A stretch of 64,000 bases of DNA from positions 992,001-1,056,000 of the forward strand of contig OY730298.1 in the NCBI GenBank assembly GCA_963422595.1, read 5' to 3'. The stretch's first letter is position 1; every line of letters begins with the position of its first letter. The position numbers were made by a program, and so were the translations under genes. This document shows, one piece after another, positions 8,202-18,448 of this stretch. The notes under the pieces are model-generated. The model ran no database searches, was not told where the DNA came from, and saw only the letters and a list, made by a program, of their open reading frames with translations. This stretch comes from G963422595 sp963422595 (GTDB lineage: Bacteria > Pseudomonadota > Gammaproteobacteria > UBA4575).

Positions 8202-11200
8202 ATGACACAATTTGTACATTTACATTTGCACACAGAGTATTCACTTGTGGACAGCCTTGTGCGTATACCTGAGCTAATGCAGGCAGTAAATAAATCAGGA
8301 ATGTCAGCCGTTGCGCTAACTGACGTGAATAATTTATTTGCGTTGGTGAAGTTTTATCAGGCTGCCGTAACACAGGGTATTAAGCCGATTATTGGGCTTG
8401 AAGCTGAAGTAACGGGGTTGTCAAAAAAAGAGTCTAATTCCCGAATTGTTTTTCTTTGCAAAAATGAAGAAGGTTACAGAACTTTAACCAAGTTGGTTAC
8501 CAGGAGTTATTTAGAAGGTCAAAGAGGTAGTGGTCCGGTAATACAACGTAGCTGGCTGGCTGATGTTGGAACAGGTCTAATCGTGCTATCTGGTGCGCGT
8601 GATGGGGATATAGGTAAAGCGATTATTTCCGGGAATAAGAAATTAGTCGAGGACTATCTGGAGTTTTGGCGCACAGGATTTAACGACAATTATTATATTG
8701 AACTGCAACGCACCGGGCGCGAGGAAGAAGAATTATATACTCAACAAGCGCTACTACTGGCCACGGAATTTTGTTTGCCGGTTGTTGCCAGTAACGACGT
8801 GCGTTTTTTGCGCCGTGAAGAATTTAATGCCCATGAGGCTCGCGTATGCATACAGACGGGCAGGACTCTGAATGATTCACGGCGACCACATCTATATTCT
8901 GAACAGCAATATCTGCGTAGTAATGAAGAAATGCTTGAGCTATTTCAGGATATTCCTGCAGCGATAACAAATAGTGTGGAAATAGCAAAACGTTGTAACG
9001 TTGTACTAACGTTGGGTGACAACGTCCTGCCCGAGTTTCCCATTCCAGACGCGCTTACGCCGCAAAAATTTATGCGCGTTCAGGCACAGAAAGGTCTGGT
9101 GAAACGTCTTGGGAAAATCAGTACAGACGACAAAGCTGCTATTGACGTCTATACAAACCGGCTTAACTCAGAACTGGAAGTCATTAACTCAATGGGTTAT
9201 GCAGGGTACTTTCTCATCGTTGCCGATTTTACTCGTTGGGCTAAGGAAAATGCTATACCAGTAGGGCCGGGCAGGGGTTCTGGCGCAGGATCACTGGTTG
9301 CTTACGCGCTCGGCATTACGGATATAGATCCTTTGCGGTACGACTTATTATTTGAACGCTTTTTAAATCCGGAACGAGTCTCCATGCCTGATTTTGACGT
9401 CGATTTTTGTATGGATAATCGTGACCGAGTCATTGAATACGTTGCGCAGCGTTACGGGCGCGCGCGCGTAAGCCAAATCATTACCTATGGCAGCATGGCC
9501 GCGCGTGCTGTAATGCGTGATGTCGGCAGGGTACTGAGTCATCCCTACGGGTTTGTTGATCGGGTTGCCAAGCTAATCCCATTTGAGGTAGGCATGACTT
9601 TAGAGAAAGCGTTAGCGCGCGAGCCGGAACTACAAGGGCGATATAAAAACGAAGAAGACGTGCGCGCCATTTTTGATATGGCAAAAAGCCTTGAGGGTCT
9701 GGTGCGTAATGCAGGCAAACATGCTGGTGGTGTTGTTATAGCACCCACTGAACTTACGGATTTTACCCCTTTATATTGTGAAGCGGGTGGTACGAACGTT
9801 GTCACACAATTAGACAAAGATGATGTTGAGGCTATTGGCCTGGTAAAATTTGATTTCTTAGGGTTACGCACGCTTACAATTATTGACGGTACCATTCGCA
9901 TCATCAATCAAAAGTTTGCACAACAAAAAAAATCATTGATCGATATCAGTAAAATTCCACTGGATGATTCCGCAACCTATGAAACTCTGCAACGACAGCA
10001 AACCACCGCAGTATTTCAACTTGAGTCCAGTGGCATAAAAGACATTATTAAACGACTTAAGCCGGACAAATTTGATGACATAGTGGCCTTGGTAGCCTTG
10101 TATCGGCCGGGGCCATTACAGTCCGGCATGGTCGACGATTTTATCAAGCGCAAGCATGGTGCTCGTGTAGACTACTTCCATCCGAAATTAGAATCCATCT
10201 TAAAGCAAACCTATGGGGTAATTTTATATCAGGAACAAGTGATGCAAATTGCGCAGTTACTCGCCGGCTATACGCTTGGTGGCGCGGACCTGCTGCGGCG
10301 CGCGATGGGCAAGAAAAAACCTGAAGAAATGGCACAACAACGTGAAATATTCATATCAGGTGCGGTCAGTCGCGGAGTCAGGCAAAGCCTGGCCAGTCAT
10401 ATATTTGATTTAATGGAAAAGTTTGCGGGTTATGGATTCAACAAATCACACTCTGTTGCCTATGCGTTGTTAGCTTATCAAACGGCTTGGTTAAAGACCC
10501 ATTTTCCTGCTGAGTTCATGTCTTCCGTAATGTCTTCAGATATTGATAATACTGACAAGGTGGTAAATCTTATTGATGAATGCAGAGGCATGGGTCTTAA
10601 AGTATTGCCACCCAACATTAACAGTTCAAACTACAATTTCACGGTGCCTGAAAACAAAATTATTTTATATGGACTGGGTGCGGTTAAAGGCGTGGGACAA
10701 GCCGCTGTGCGGCAAACAGTGGAAGAATGTAATCAGCATGGTGGCTACCAGGACCTGGATGATTTTTGTATGCGTCTTGATATACAAAGAGTCAACCGCC
10801 GCTGTATCGAGGCATTAATACGGGCAGGGGCTATGGATTGTTTTGGATTTACGCGCGCCAGTTTATTTCAACATCTTGATAAATCATTACGCCATGCTGA
10901 ACAACGGCAACGTGACGATCACACTGGGCAAAATGATATGTTTGGTCACATTGAAGTTAGCATGAAGGCAAGCAAAGTAAAGGCTATTCCGGAGTGGGGT
11001 GACGAAACAAAATTGCTGGGTGAGCGTGAAACTCTGGGGCTTTATCTAACGGGTCATCCCATTAAACGTTACCAAAGTGAATTACAAAAAATTACCAATA
11101 AAAACATCAGCCAGCTACTAAATACAGGGTATAACGTCAGAGATTCGTGGAAAACTCCTGAAGACACAAAAACCGTATTAGTAGCTGGCTTACTGGATCA

Positions 11201-11729
11201 GGTAAGATTGCGTAATAGTCCCAAAGGGCGAATCGCATTTTTAACGCTGGATGACAATACCGGACGCATAGACGTTGCCATATTTGCCGAAGATTATGCC
11301 AAGTTTGGTTACTTAATAGTTAAAGACGAAATTTTAATTATTGATGGCAATCTTGGTTGGGACGAGTTGACGGGTCGAACTCGCATACGCGCTAATAAAA
11401 TATGGAATTTTGATGAATATCTGAAGGCCTACAGTGAGAGTTTAAGTATAAACATAAAAACAGTTGGTAACGCATCATCCGTGGTACAGGATTTGGAACG
11501 ACTACTGCTTCCATCTAAAGGTGGTAATTGTCGCGTATTTATTGAATACCAGAGTGATTTAGTTATTGCACAATTAGAGTTTTCTGAAAGTTGGAGCGTA
11601 TCTCTGGATAAAAAATTACTGCGGCGGCTGGGTAAAATATCTGCGGTGAAGGACACGCGCGTCATATACAAAAAGCAAGGTATTAATGCACAATCACGAA
11701 CGGCCAATAAAGCAAATTCGTACCGCTGA
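8202..11729 (+). CDS. dnaE: DNA polymerase III alpha subunit DnaE
   Basis: Replicative polymerase catalytic subunit, 1175 residues (E. coli 1160). The N-terminal PHP domain starts FVHLHLHTEYSLVDSLVRI. The palm shows PVGPGRGSGAGSLVAYALGI and the catalytic pair in PDFDVDFCMD (Asp399 and Asp401 by my count). The fingers contain YRPGPLQSGM and GKKKPEEM. An HhH region (GLGAVKGVG) and an OB domain (VLVAGLLDQVRLR) follow. No intein or frameshift is seen. accA follows after 12 bases, as in E. coli. Confidence 0.97.
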   Translation: MTQFVHLHLHTEYSLVDSLVRIPELMQAVNKSGMSAVALTDVNNLFALVKFYQAAVTQGIKPIIGLEAEVTGLSKKESNSRIVFLCKNEEGYRTLTKLVTRSYLEGQRGSGPVIQRSWLADVGTGLIVLSGARDGDIGKAIISGNKKLVEDYLEFWRTGFNDNYYIELQRTGREEEELYTQQALLLATEFCLPVVASNDVRFLRREEFNAHEARVCIQTGRTLNDSRRPHLYSEQQYLRSNEEMLELFQDIPAAITNSVEIAKRCNVVLTLGDNVLPEFPIPDALTPQKFMRVQAQKGLVKRLGKISTDDKAAIDVYTNRLNSELEVINSMGYAGYFLIVADFTRWAKENAIPVGPGRGSGAGSLVAYALGITDIDPLRYDLLFERFLNPERVSMPDFDVDFCMDNRDRVIEYVAQRYGRARVSQIITYGSMAARAVMRDVGRVLSHPYGFVDRVAKLIPFEVGMTLEKALAREPELQGRYKNEEDVRAIFDMAKSLEGLVRNAGKHAGGVVIAPTELTDFTPLYCEAGGTNVVTQLDKDDVEAIGLVKFDFLGLRTLTIIDGTIRIINQKFAQQKKSLIDISKIPLDDSATYETLQRQQTTAVFQLESSGIKDIIKRLKPDKFDDIVALVALYRPGPLQSGMVDDFIKRKHGARVDYFHPKLESILKQTYGVILYQEQVMQIAQLLAGYTLGGADLLRRAMGKKKPEEMAQQREIFISGAVSRGVRQSLASHIFDLMEKFAGYGFNKSHSVAYALLAYQTAWLKTHFPAEFMSSVMSSDIDNTDKVVNLIDECRGMGLKVLPPNINSSNYNFTVPENKIILYGLGAVKGVGQAAVRQTVEECNQHGGYQDLDDFCMRLDIQRVNRRCIEALIRAGAMDCFGFTRASLFQHLDKSLRHAEQRQRDDHTGQNDMFGHIEVSMKASKVKAIPEWGDETKLLGERETLGLYLTGHPIKRYQSELQKITNKNISQLLNTGYNVRDSWKTPEDTKTVLVAGLLDQVRLRNSPKGRIAFLTLDDNTGRIDVAIFAEDYAKFGYLIVKDEILIIDGNLGWDELTGRTRIRANKIWNFDEYLKAYSESLSINIKTVGNASSVVQDLERLLLPSKGGNCRVFIEYQSDLVIAQLEFSESWSVSLDKKLLRRLGKISAVKDTRVIYKKQGINAQSRTANKANSYR

Positions 11730-11741
11730 TAAAAGCTTATT

Positions 11742-12704
11742 ATGCACCCTGACCACCTTGATTTTGAACAACCCATTGTAGAGCTTGAGGCAAAGATCGA
11801 CGAATTGAGACTAGTCGGAAACGACAATGAATTTAATCTCAATGAAGAAATCGCGAGGCTACAAACTAAGGCGCGCGGCCTGATAGAATCCATATTTTCC
11901 AATCTAAGCCCATGGCAAGTGGCTCAATTAGCGCGTCATCCCAAACGGCCCTACACGCTGGACTACATCGAAACGTTATGCACTCACTTTACAGAACTGC
12001 ATGGTGATCGCATGTATGCCGATGACGCGGCGATAATAGCGGGTATTGCAAAGTTTGAGGGTACCTCCGTTGCCATTATTGGTCATCAAAAAGGGCGCAA
12101 TACAAATCAAAATATACAGCGGAGCTTTGGCATGCCGCGACCTGAAGGCTATCGCAAGGCATTAAGAATCATGGAACTGGCCGAACGTTTTAAGTTACCA
12201 ATATTCACCTTTATTGACACGCCGGGCGCTTATCCGGGTATCGGCGCCGAAGAGCGGGGGCAAAGTCAGGCGATCGCGGTGAATTTACAACGTATGTCTC
12301 GTTTGCGAACACCAATTTTATGCACAGTAATCGGGGAAGGAGGTTCCGGCGGTGCCCTTGCTATCGGGGTTGGTGATCATTTATCAATGCTCAGCTACAG
12401 TATATATTCGGTCATCTCCCCGGAAGGTTGTGCGTCCATCCTATGGAAAGATGCAAGTAAGGCCGAAGATGCTGCAACGGCGTTAGGAATCACGGCTCAA
12501 CGACTAAAACAACTGCGGTTGATAGACGAGATTATTGAAGAACCGCTGGGTGGCGCGCATCGCGACACTGACACAACGTATAAAAAGGTACGCGCGACGC
12601 TAGCCACCAAATTAAAACAATTTCAATCACAGCCTATAGACGATCTGCTTGCTTCCCGCTATCGACGCCTTACCCGATACGGGGTATTTAAAGAAACTAC
12701 GTAA
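11742..12704 (+). CDS. accA: Acetyl-CoA carboxylase carboxyltransferase alpha subunit
   Basis: Forms the alpha2beta2 carboxyltransferase with AccD (encoded at 53.4 kb) to make malonyl-CoA. The 320-residue protein begins LDFEQPIVELEAKIDELR and has RHPKRPYTLDYI, GHQKGRNTNQNIQRSFGMP, FIDTPGAYPGIGAEERGQ and GEGGSGGALAIGVGD, all standard for the family. It is immediately downstream of dnaE and probably cotranscribed with it and tilS. Confidence 0.96.
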   Translation: MHPDHLDFEQPIVELEAKIDELRLVGNDNEFNLNEEIARLQTKARGLIESIFSNLSPWQVAQLARHPKRPYTLDYIETLCTHFTELHGDRMYADDAAIIAGIAKFEGTSVAIIGHQKGRNTNQNIQRSFGMPRPEGYRKALRIMELAERFKLPIFTFIDTPGAYPGIGAEERGQSQAIAVNLQRMSRLRTPILCTVIGEGGSGGALAIGVGDHLSMLSYSIYSVISPEGCASILWKDASKAEDAATALGITAQRLKQLRLIDEIIEEPLGGAHRDTDTTYKKVRATLATKLKQFQSQPIDDLLASRYRRLTRYGVFKETT

Positions 12705-12742
12705 GCCTGTTTCTGCGTATAGGCCGGCATTGGCAACAGATA

Positions 12743-14002
12743 ATGTTAACGGCCACGTCTTTGCAGCGCGTATTTACACAGTTCCCTGATGTTTCCAGAT
12801 ACATTGTCGCTTTCAGCGGCGGACTGGATTCAACGGTTTTACTGCATGCTATGCAAGCGCTCAACTTACCGGTGCACGCCGTACACATCAACCATCATCT
12901 ACAACAGGAAAGTGATCAGTGGCAACTACATTGTCAGACGATTTGTAACGCCTGGAACGTTGAATTTTCTGTGCAACACGTGCAAATACAAAAACCGCCA
13001 CACAAGAACGTTGAGGAAAGTGCACGTAACGCCAGATATAAACTACTACATGAATGTATGACGGCGAAGGACGTTTTAGTTACCGCGCATCATCAGAATG
13101 ACTTAGCTGAAACTTTATTACTACAATTATTACGTGGTGCAGGTCCCGCGGGGCTCGCGGCAATGGCGACCGAACAAAATCTTATAGTGGGCAAGCACTT
13201 GCGTCCGTTACTGAGTTACCGACGTGCAGAAATACATGAATACGCGCAACGTTACCGGTTACGTTGGGTTGAAGACACGTCTAATGACTCGCTGGATTTT
13301 GATCGCAACTACATGCGCAAGAAAATCATGCCTGCACTTATGGCCCGGTGGCCGGCCGCGTTACAGACACTCACGCGCGCGGTTACTCTGCAAGCAGACG
13401 CCAGGGAGTGCTTACGAGAACTGGCAAGTTTAGATCTACAGGCGGCCACAACAGAGAACTCTCAAATATTAAAAGCCCCTGCTTTACGGCAACTAAGTCC
13501 CCCAAGACTCAATAACGCATTACGAATCTGGATACAGAAGCATGCCATGCGGGTGCCTAACAAAAGAATATTAGAGCATATTGTTACGGACATTGTACGC
13601 CGGGAAGATACAAAAACCTCTCCCCTGCAAACCTGGAAAGAAGGTGAAGTGCGTGGTTACCGTGATCGAATCTACTTAATGTGGCCGCTAACCTCGCATG
13701 ATCCCAGTCAGCAATACCGGTGGAAGACATGTCAGCCCCTACGGATTAAGAGCCTGAACCGAACCTTAAGTGCCGCGGATTTAATTCGACACGACATAAT
13801 ACTTCCGGCGGGCACACGTGAACTCACCGTGCGTTTTCGTTGTGGAGGAGAGCGCCTCAAGCCACTTGGGGAAAAGCATCACAGGTCGCTGAAAAACTTC
13901 TTTCAGGACGCGGGCATACCGCCATGGGAAAGAAATCGTATACCCTTACTATATCTGGATGATCGACTTATCGCCGTAGTAGGTTATTGGCATGGGGGTT
14001 AG
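12743..14002 (+). CDS. tilS: tRNA(Ile)-lysidine synthase TilS
   Basis: Converts C34 of the CAU tRNA-Ile to lysidine so that it reads AUA. PP-loop ATPase motif IVAFSGGLDSTVLLHAM (residues 21-37) is followed by HAVHINHHL, TAHHQNDLAETLLLQLLRG and RPLL. The C-terminal TilS domain is marked by FRCGGERLKPLGEKHHRSLK and PPWERNRIPLLY. Length 419 residues. A short hairpin AACGTG-aaac-CACGTT at 14025-14040 follows the stop, but without a T run. Confidence 0.94.
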   Translation: MLTATSLQRVFTQFPDVSRYIVAFSGGLDSTVLLHAMQALNLPVHAVHINHHLQQESDQWQLHCQTICNAWNVEFSVQHVQIQKPPHKNVEESARNARYKLLHECMTAKDVLVTAHHQNDLAETLLLQLLRGAGPAGLAAMATEQNLIVGKHLRPLLSYRRAEIHEYAQRYRLRWVEDTSNDSLDFDRNYMRKKIMPALMARWPAALQTLTRAVTLQADARECLRELASLDLQAATTENSQILKAPALRQLSPPRLNNALRIWIQKHAMRVPNKRILEHIVTDIVRREDTKTSPLQTWKEGEVRGYRDRIYLMWPLTSHDPSQQYRWKTCQPLRIKSLNRTLSAADLIRHDIILPAGTRELTVRFRCGGERLKPLGEKHHRSLKNFFQDAGIPPWERNRIPLLYLDDRLIAVVGYWHGG

Positions 14003-14152
14003 TGGTTGTGAAGCCTCTTAAGCTAACGTGAAACCACGTTTAATAGATTGTAGTAATGGTGCAGCTTTGGTACGCTTTAGCCCCGTCCCGGACACATTCT
14101 TTGCATACATATCGTTACGTAAAGTGCTAATGTCGAACGCCACAAAGGTTTA

Positions 14153-15862
14153 ATGACACGCTATATTTTTATTACAGGTGGTGTAGTTTCATCGCTTGGC
14201 AAGGGCATCGCCTCGGCCTCTTTAGGAGCTATTTTAGAGGCACGCGGGATCAAAGTCAGCCTCATAAAGCTGGATCCGTACATCAATGTAGATCCAGGCA
14301 CCATGAGCCCTTTTCAGCATGGAGAAGTTTTCGTTACTGCGGATGGTACCGAGACAGATTTAGACCTGGGTCACTACGAACGCTTTGTACATTTTCGTTC
14401 AAGCAAAAACAACAACTTCACTACCGGTCAGATTTACGAAAATGTAATTCGCAAAGAGCGTCGTGGCGACTATCTCGGCGGTACGGTACAAGTCATTCCA
14501 CACATCACGGATGAAATCAAAAGATGTGTTGAACTTGGAGCACGTGACGCGGAGGTAGCGCTGGTAGAGATTGGTGGTACGGTTGGTGACATTGAATCGC
14601 TGCCTTTTTTAGAAGCTATCCGTCAATTAGGAGTCATGCTTGGGCACGAGCATGCAATGTACATCCATCTGACGTTAGTACCGTACATTCACGCCTCTGG
14701 TGAAATGAAAACCAAGCCTACGCAGCACTCCGTTAAAGAGCTTAGATCCATCGGTATTCAGCCCGACATATTATTATGCCGTTCAGACCGATCTTTCCCG
14801 GAAGAGCAGCGTAAAAAGATCGCACTGTTTACCAACGTGGAGGAAAAAGCAGTAATTTCCGTGGTGGACGTCAGCACAATATACAAACTGCCTCTGTGGT
14901 TACATTCACAAGGGCTGGACACGATTGTCGCGAAAAAATTCCAACTCGATTTACCGGTTGCCGACCTGCAAGACTGGAAAGAAGTAGTGCACGCCATTGA
15001 GTTCCCCAAGACCGAAATTACCATAGGCATGGTTGGAAAATACGTCGACCTTACAGAATCATATAAATCATTAAATGAAGCACTTACTCATGCAGGCATT
15101 CATACGCACACCAAAATAAACGTCCAATACGTTGATTCTGAAAATATCGAATCCAATGGCGTCAACGTCCTGCAAGACTTAGACGCAATACTTGTGCCTG
15201 GTGGGTTTGGTAGTCGTGGCATTGAAGGCAAGATCGCGGCTGTGCGTTATGCCCGTGAGCACAAACTGCCCTATCTTGGAATTTGTTTAGGCATGCAAGT
15301 TGCTATAATCGACTATGCGCGCAATATAGCCGGGCTTGATGACGCGCACAGTACAGAATTCAAACGAGGCACGAAAAATCCCGTAATCGCCTTAATTACA
15401 GAATGGCAGGATCGCGAAGGCAGAGTAGAGAAACGCAGCAAAGTTTCAGATTTAGGTGGTTCCATGCGTCTTGGTGAACAGGCGTGCAAACTTCTGGAGG
15501 GGTCACTGGTGCACCAGCTATATGGAAAAGAACTGATCATGGAACGGCATAGACACCGTTATGAATTCAACAATACATTCATAGCGACGTTACAGAATGC
15601 AGGGCTTTCCTTTACTGGCAAATCTTCAGACGACGGGCTCGTGGAAGTTGTTGAAATCAAAGACCATCCTTGGTTCATAGGTTGCCAATTCCATCCGGAA
15701 TTCACCTCAACGCCACGTGCAGGACACCCCCTGTTTGCGGGTTTTGTACAAGCGGCGCGATGCTACCACAACCAACGAACCACCTCGCACACAAAGGCCG
15801 CGGACCAGGATCAACTGAGCCTGCCGGATTTAGTAACGCAAGCTGAAGCTATCAGGCACTAA
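14153..15862 (+). CDS. pyrG: CTP synthase
   Basis: Makes CTP from UTP, ATP and glutamine. The N-terminal synthase domain begins RYIFITGGVVSSLGKGIAS and has KLDPYINVDPGTMSPFQHGE. The C-terminal class I glutaminase has PYLGICLGMQ (nucleophile Cys) and FHPEFTSTPRAGHPLF (His-Glu pair). At 569 residues it is about 25 longer than E. coli PyrG; the excess is a polar tail after FVQAARCYHN. The 150 bases upstream contain no gene. kdsA and eno follow, as in Pseudomonas. Confidence 0.97.
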   Translation: MTRYIFITGGVVSSLGKGIASASLGAILEARGIKVSLIKLDPYINVDPGTMSPFQHGEVFVTADGTETDLDLGHYERFVHFRSSKNNNFTTGQIYENVIRKERRGDYLGGTVQVIPHITDEIKRCVELGARDAEVALVEIGGTVGDIESLPFLEAIRQLGVMLGHEHAMYIHLTLVPYIHASGEMKTKPTQHSVKELRSIGIQPDILLCRSDRSFPEEQRKKIALFTNVEEKAVISVVDVSTIYKLPLWLHSQGLDTIVAKKFQLDLPVADLQDWKEVVHAIEFPKTEITIGMVGKYVDLTESYKSLNEALTHAGIHTHTKINVQYVDSENIESNGVNVLQDLDAILVPGGFGSRGIEGKIAAVRYAREHKLPYLGICLGMQVAIIDYARNIAGLDDAHSTEFKRGTKNPVIALITEWQDREGRVEKRSKVSDLGGSMRLGEQACKLLEGSLVHQLYGKELIMERHRHRYEFNNTFIATLQNAGLSFTGKSSDDGLVEVVEIKDHPWFIGCQFHPEFTSTPRAGHPLFAGFVQAARCYHNQRTTSHTKAADQDQLSLPDLVTQAEAIRH

Positions 15863-15924
15863 TCCATGAATGGCAATCTCGTGCTCGAAATGCCGGGTTT
15901 CAGTGCCGCGTACAGAGTAAGCTC

Positions 15925-16782
15925 ATGAAACTTTGTGGTGTTGAGATAGGCCTACACTGCCCCTTTTTCTTAATCGCTGGCCCCTGCGTTATTGAAAGTT
16001 TAGAACTGGCGCAAGAGACATCTGGAGCGTTACAGGAAATCACGCGAGAGCTAAATATTCCATTCATCTACAAATCTTCTTTTGACAAAGCCAATCGCTC
16101 CTCAATAGGCAGTTTTCGAGGGCTGGGCTTAGAGAAAGGGCTACAAATTCTATCCCAAATTAAAAGTGAACTGGGTATACACGTGTTGACGGACGTGCAT
16201 GAAGACACCCCTTTGCAGGAAGTTGCAGAAGTGGTTGACGTGCTGCAAACCCCGGCATTTCTGTGTCGTCAAACTAATTTCATACAACGTGTCGCCGCCT
16301 GTATGCGGCCGGTAAATATTAAAAAAGGTCAATTTTTATCCCCGCCGGAAATGCAATACGTAGTTGAGAAAGCCAAGGCTCATGGCAATGAAAAAATTTT
16401 AGTATGTGAACGAGGTACATGTTTTGGTTATAACAATCTGGTGTCAGATATGCGTTCCCTTGCTATCATGCGGCAAACCAACTGCCCGGTAGTGTTTGAT
16501 GCGACGCATTCTGTGCAACTGCCGGGCAGTCAGCAAGGCATCTCCGGGGGGCAGCGTCAATTTGTGCCGGTACTGGCACGTGCGGCGGTTGCCAGTGGTA
16601 TCTCCGGCCTGTTTATGGAGACTCATCCGCGCCCTGATCTGGCAAAAAGTGATGCCCCAAACTCGTGGCCAATGGCAGACGTTAAGCAGCTTCTACAAGT
16701 GCTGAAAGAGATTGATCAGACCGTAAAGCGTCAGGATTTTACCGAGCAGCACCTGCCTGCTTATGACAACAACGGAAAATAA
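15925..16782 (+). CDS. kdsA: 3-deoxy-D-manno-octulosonate 8-phosphate synthase KdsA
   Basis: Condenses PEP and arabinose-5-phosphate to KDO-8-phosphate for the LPS inner core. The 285-residue TIM barrel shows FFLIAGPCVIES, FIYKSSFDKANRSS, LTDVHED, LQTPAFLCRQTNF, KKGQFLSPPEM and the late FMETHPRPDLAKSDAPNSWP. All fit the family. It lies between pyrG and eno, the Pseudomonas-type order, and is likely cotranscribed with eno 20 bases downstream. Confidence 0.96.
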   Translation: MKLCGVEIGLHCPFFLIAGPCVIESLELAQETSGALQEITRELNIPFIYKSSFDKANRSSIGSFRGLGLEKGLQILSQIKSELGIHVLTDVHEDTPLQEVAEVVDVLQTPAFLCRQTNFIQRVAACMRPVNIKKGQFLSPPEMQYVVEKAKAHGNEKILVCERGTCFGYNNLVSDMRSLAIMRQTNCPVVFDATHSVQLPGSQQGISGGQRQFVPVLARAAVASGISGLFMETHPRPDLAKSDAPNSWPMADVKQLLQVLKEIDQTVKRQDFTEQHLPAYDNNGK

Positions 16783-16802
16783 AAACAAGGAAAAATACCT
16801 TT

Positions 16803-18083
16803 ATGTCCGCAATTACCTCCATCCAGGCTCGTGAAGTGCTCGATTCACGTGGCAACCCAACTGTGGAAACAGACGTTTTATTAGCATCTGGAACGGTTGG
16901 ACGCGCCGCGGTGCCCTCAGGAGCCTCTACCGGAACTTTAGAGGCCATTGAATTAAGAGATGGTGACCTGCAACGCTATGCGGGCAAAGGAGTTCAGCAA
17001 GCCATCAACAACGTCAATCATGAAATTCGGCAGGCTATTACCGGCATGAGCTGTTTTTCACAACAAGCCATTGATGAGCGCATGATTGCATTAGATGGCA
17101 CCGACAATAAAGGGCGTCTGGGCGCTAACGCACTATTATCGGTATCGTTAGCCACGGCCAAAGCCGCCGCGGCCGAAACACAAACTCCATTATATCGTCA
17201 CCTGCATCGGGGTAACACGTTTATCATGCCGGTACCCATGATGAACATCATAAATGGTGGAGAGCATGCGGACAATAACGTCGACATGCAGGAATTCATG
17301 ATAATTCCTACCGGAGCCACATCAATTAGCGAGGCTATTCGGTACGGCACAGAAATTTTTCATACGCTTAAACGGATACTGCACAAAAAGGGACTCAACA
17401 CCGCGGTAGGAGATGAAGGCGGCTTTGCCCCCGACCTTAGATCGAATCGGGAAGCAGTGGAAACAATTTTGCAGGCCGTTGAACTGGCAGGTTATCAGAT
17501 TGGAGTAGACGTGCACTTGGGACTGGACGTTGCCAGCACCGAATTTTATAGCAATGGCAAATATCAGTTACGCTCTGAGGGAAAGTCTTTTGATACGCAT
17601 CAATTCGTAGACTACCTGGCCGCCTGGGTTAACCAATATCCGATTATTACTATTGAAGACGGGGTGGCAGAAAATGACTGGGATGGTTGGAAGCTACTGA
17701 CTGAAAAAATAGGTCATAAGGTGCAGCTTGTAGGAGATGATTTATTTGTTACCAACACAGAAATTTTACACAAGGGAATCAATCTCGGCATTGCCAACTC
17801 CGTGCTGATTAAAGTCAATCAAATTGGCACCCTAAGTGAAACTTTAGCGGCCATAGACATGGCGCATGCGGCCAACTACACCGTAGTGGTATCGCATCGG
17901 TCTGGCGAGACGGAAGACGTTACTATTGCCGATTTGGCCGTAGCTACCAACGCCGGACAAATCAAAACCGGCTCTTTATCGCGGTCAGACCGCGTGGCGA
18001 AATATAATCAACTCATTCGCATTGAAGAAGAATTAGGGGCAGAGTGTCAGTATCCGGGAATCAAGGCGTATAGCCGCACATAG
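16803..18083 (+). CDS. eno: Enolase
   Basis: Interconverts 2-phosphoglycerate and PEP, and is also a degradosome partner in enterics. The 426-residue protein begins ITSIQAREVLDSRGNPTVET. It carries PSGASTG, NVDMQEFMIIP, VGDEGGFAP, the metal ligand region VQLVGDDLFVTN, SVLIKVNQIGTLSE (catalytic Lys) and VVSHRSGETED. An AAGGA ribosome-binding site precedes the ATG. Placement between kdsA and ftsB is conserved. Confidence 0.97.
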   Translation: MSAITSIQAREVLDSRGNPTVETDVLLASGTVGRAAVPSGASTGTLEAIELRDGDLQRYAGKGVQQAINNVNHEIRQAITGMSCFSQQAIDERMIALDGTDNKGRLGANALLSVSLATAKAAAAETQTPLYRHLHRGNTFIMPVPMMNIINGGEHADNNVDMQEFMIIPTGATSISEAIRYGTEIFHTLKRILHKKGLNTAVGDEGGFAPDLRSNREAVETILQAVELAGYQIGVDVHLGLDVASTEFYSNGKYQLRSEGKSFDTHQFVDYLAAWVNQYPIITIEDGVAENDWDGWKLLTEKIGHKVQLVGDDLFVTNTEILHKGINLGIANSVLIKVNQIGTLSETLAAIDMAHAANYTVVVSHRSGETEDVTIADLAVATNAGQIKTGSLSRSDRVAKYNQLIRIEEELGAECQYPGIKAYSRT

Positions 18084-18092
18084 ATCAGGCAA

Positions 18093-18362
18093 GTGAAAAC
18101 GCTAATCATACTAATGAGCATATTATTACTGGTCATGCAGATCAGGCTTTGGCTTGGGGACGACAGCATTCGTGACGTACTTGAATTGCGCCAGATTGTT
18201 GAGCAACAGCGCGGGCAAAATAGTCAAATCAAACAACGCAACGCGGTGCTGGCGGCCGAAGTTGACGACCTCAAGACCGGACTTGAAGCGATTGAAGAAC
18301 ATGCAAGAAGCGAACTGGGTATGATCAGGCAAGATGAAACGTTCATACAAATCATACAGTAA
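18093..18362 (+). CDS. ftsB: Cell division protein FtsB
   Basis: Small bitopic division protein that joins FtsL and FtsQ at the septum. The 89-residue product has one N-terminal membrane helix (TLIILMSILLLVMQIRLWLG) and a coiled coil rich in Gln, Glu and Leu (residues 27-70). It ends with the family tail EEHARSELGMIRQDETFIQI. It starts with GTG 9 bases after eno. The eno-ftsB-ispD order is standard. Confidence 0.92.
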   Translation: MKTLIILMSILLLVMQIRLWLGDDSIRDVLELRQIVEQQRGQNSQIKQRNAVLAAEVDDLKTGLEAIEEHARSELGMIRQDETFIQIIQ

Positions 18363-18448
18363 AATAATGTGTAAAACCTCAGTAGGTGTCACACTCATCG
18401 TAGTTGCAGATGCACAAGTAATCTGCCGCGCCGTATGAGATCAAAACA

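Noticed and set aside
9481..9907. Reverse-strand frames inside dnaE, and many similar ones throughout
   Set aside because: They lie wholly inside well-recognised genes and have no family motifs.
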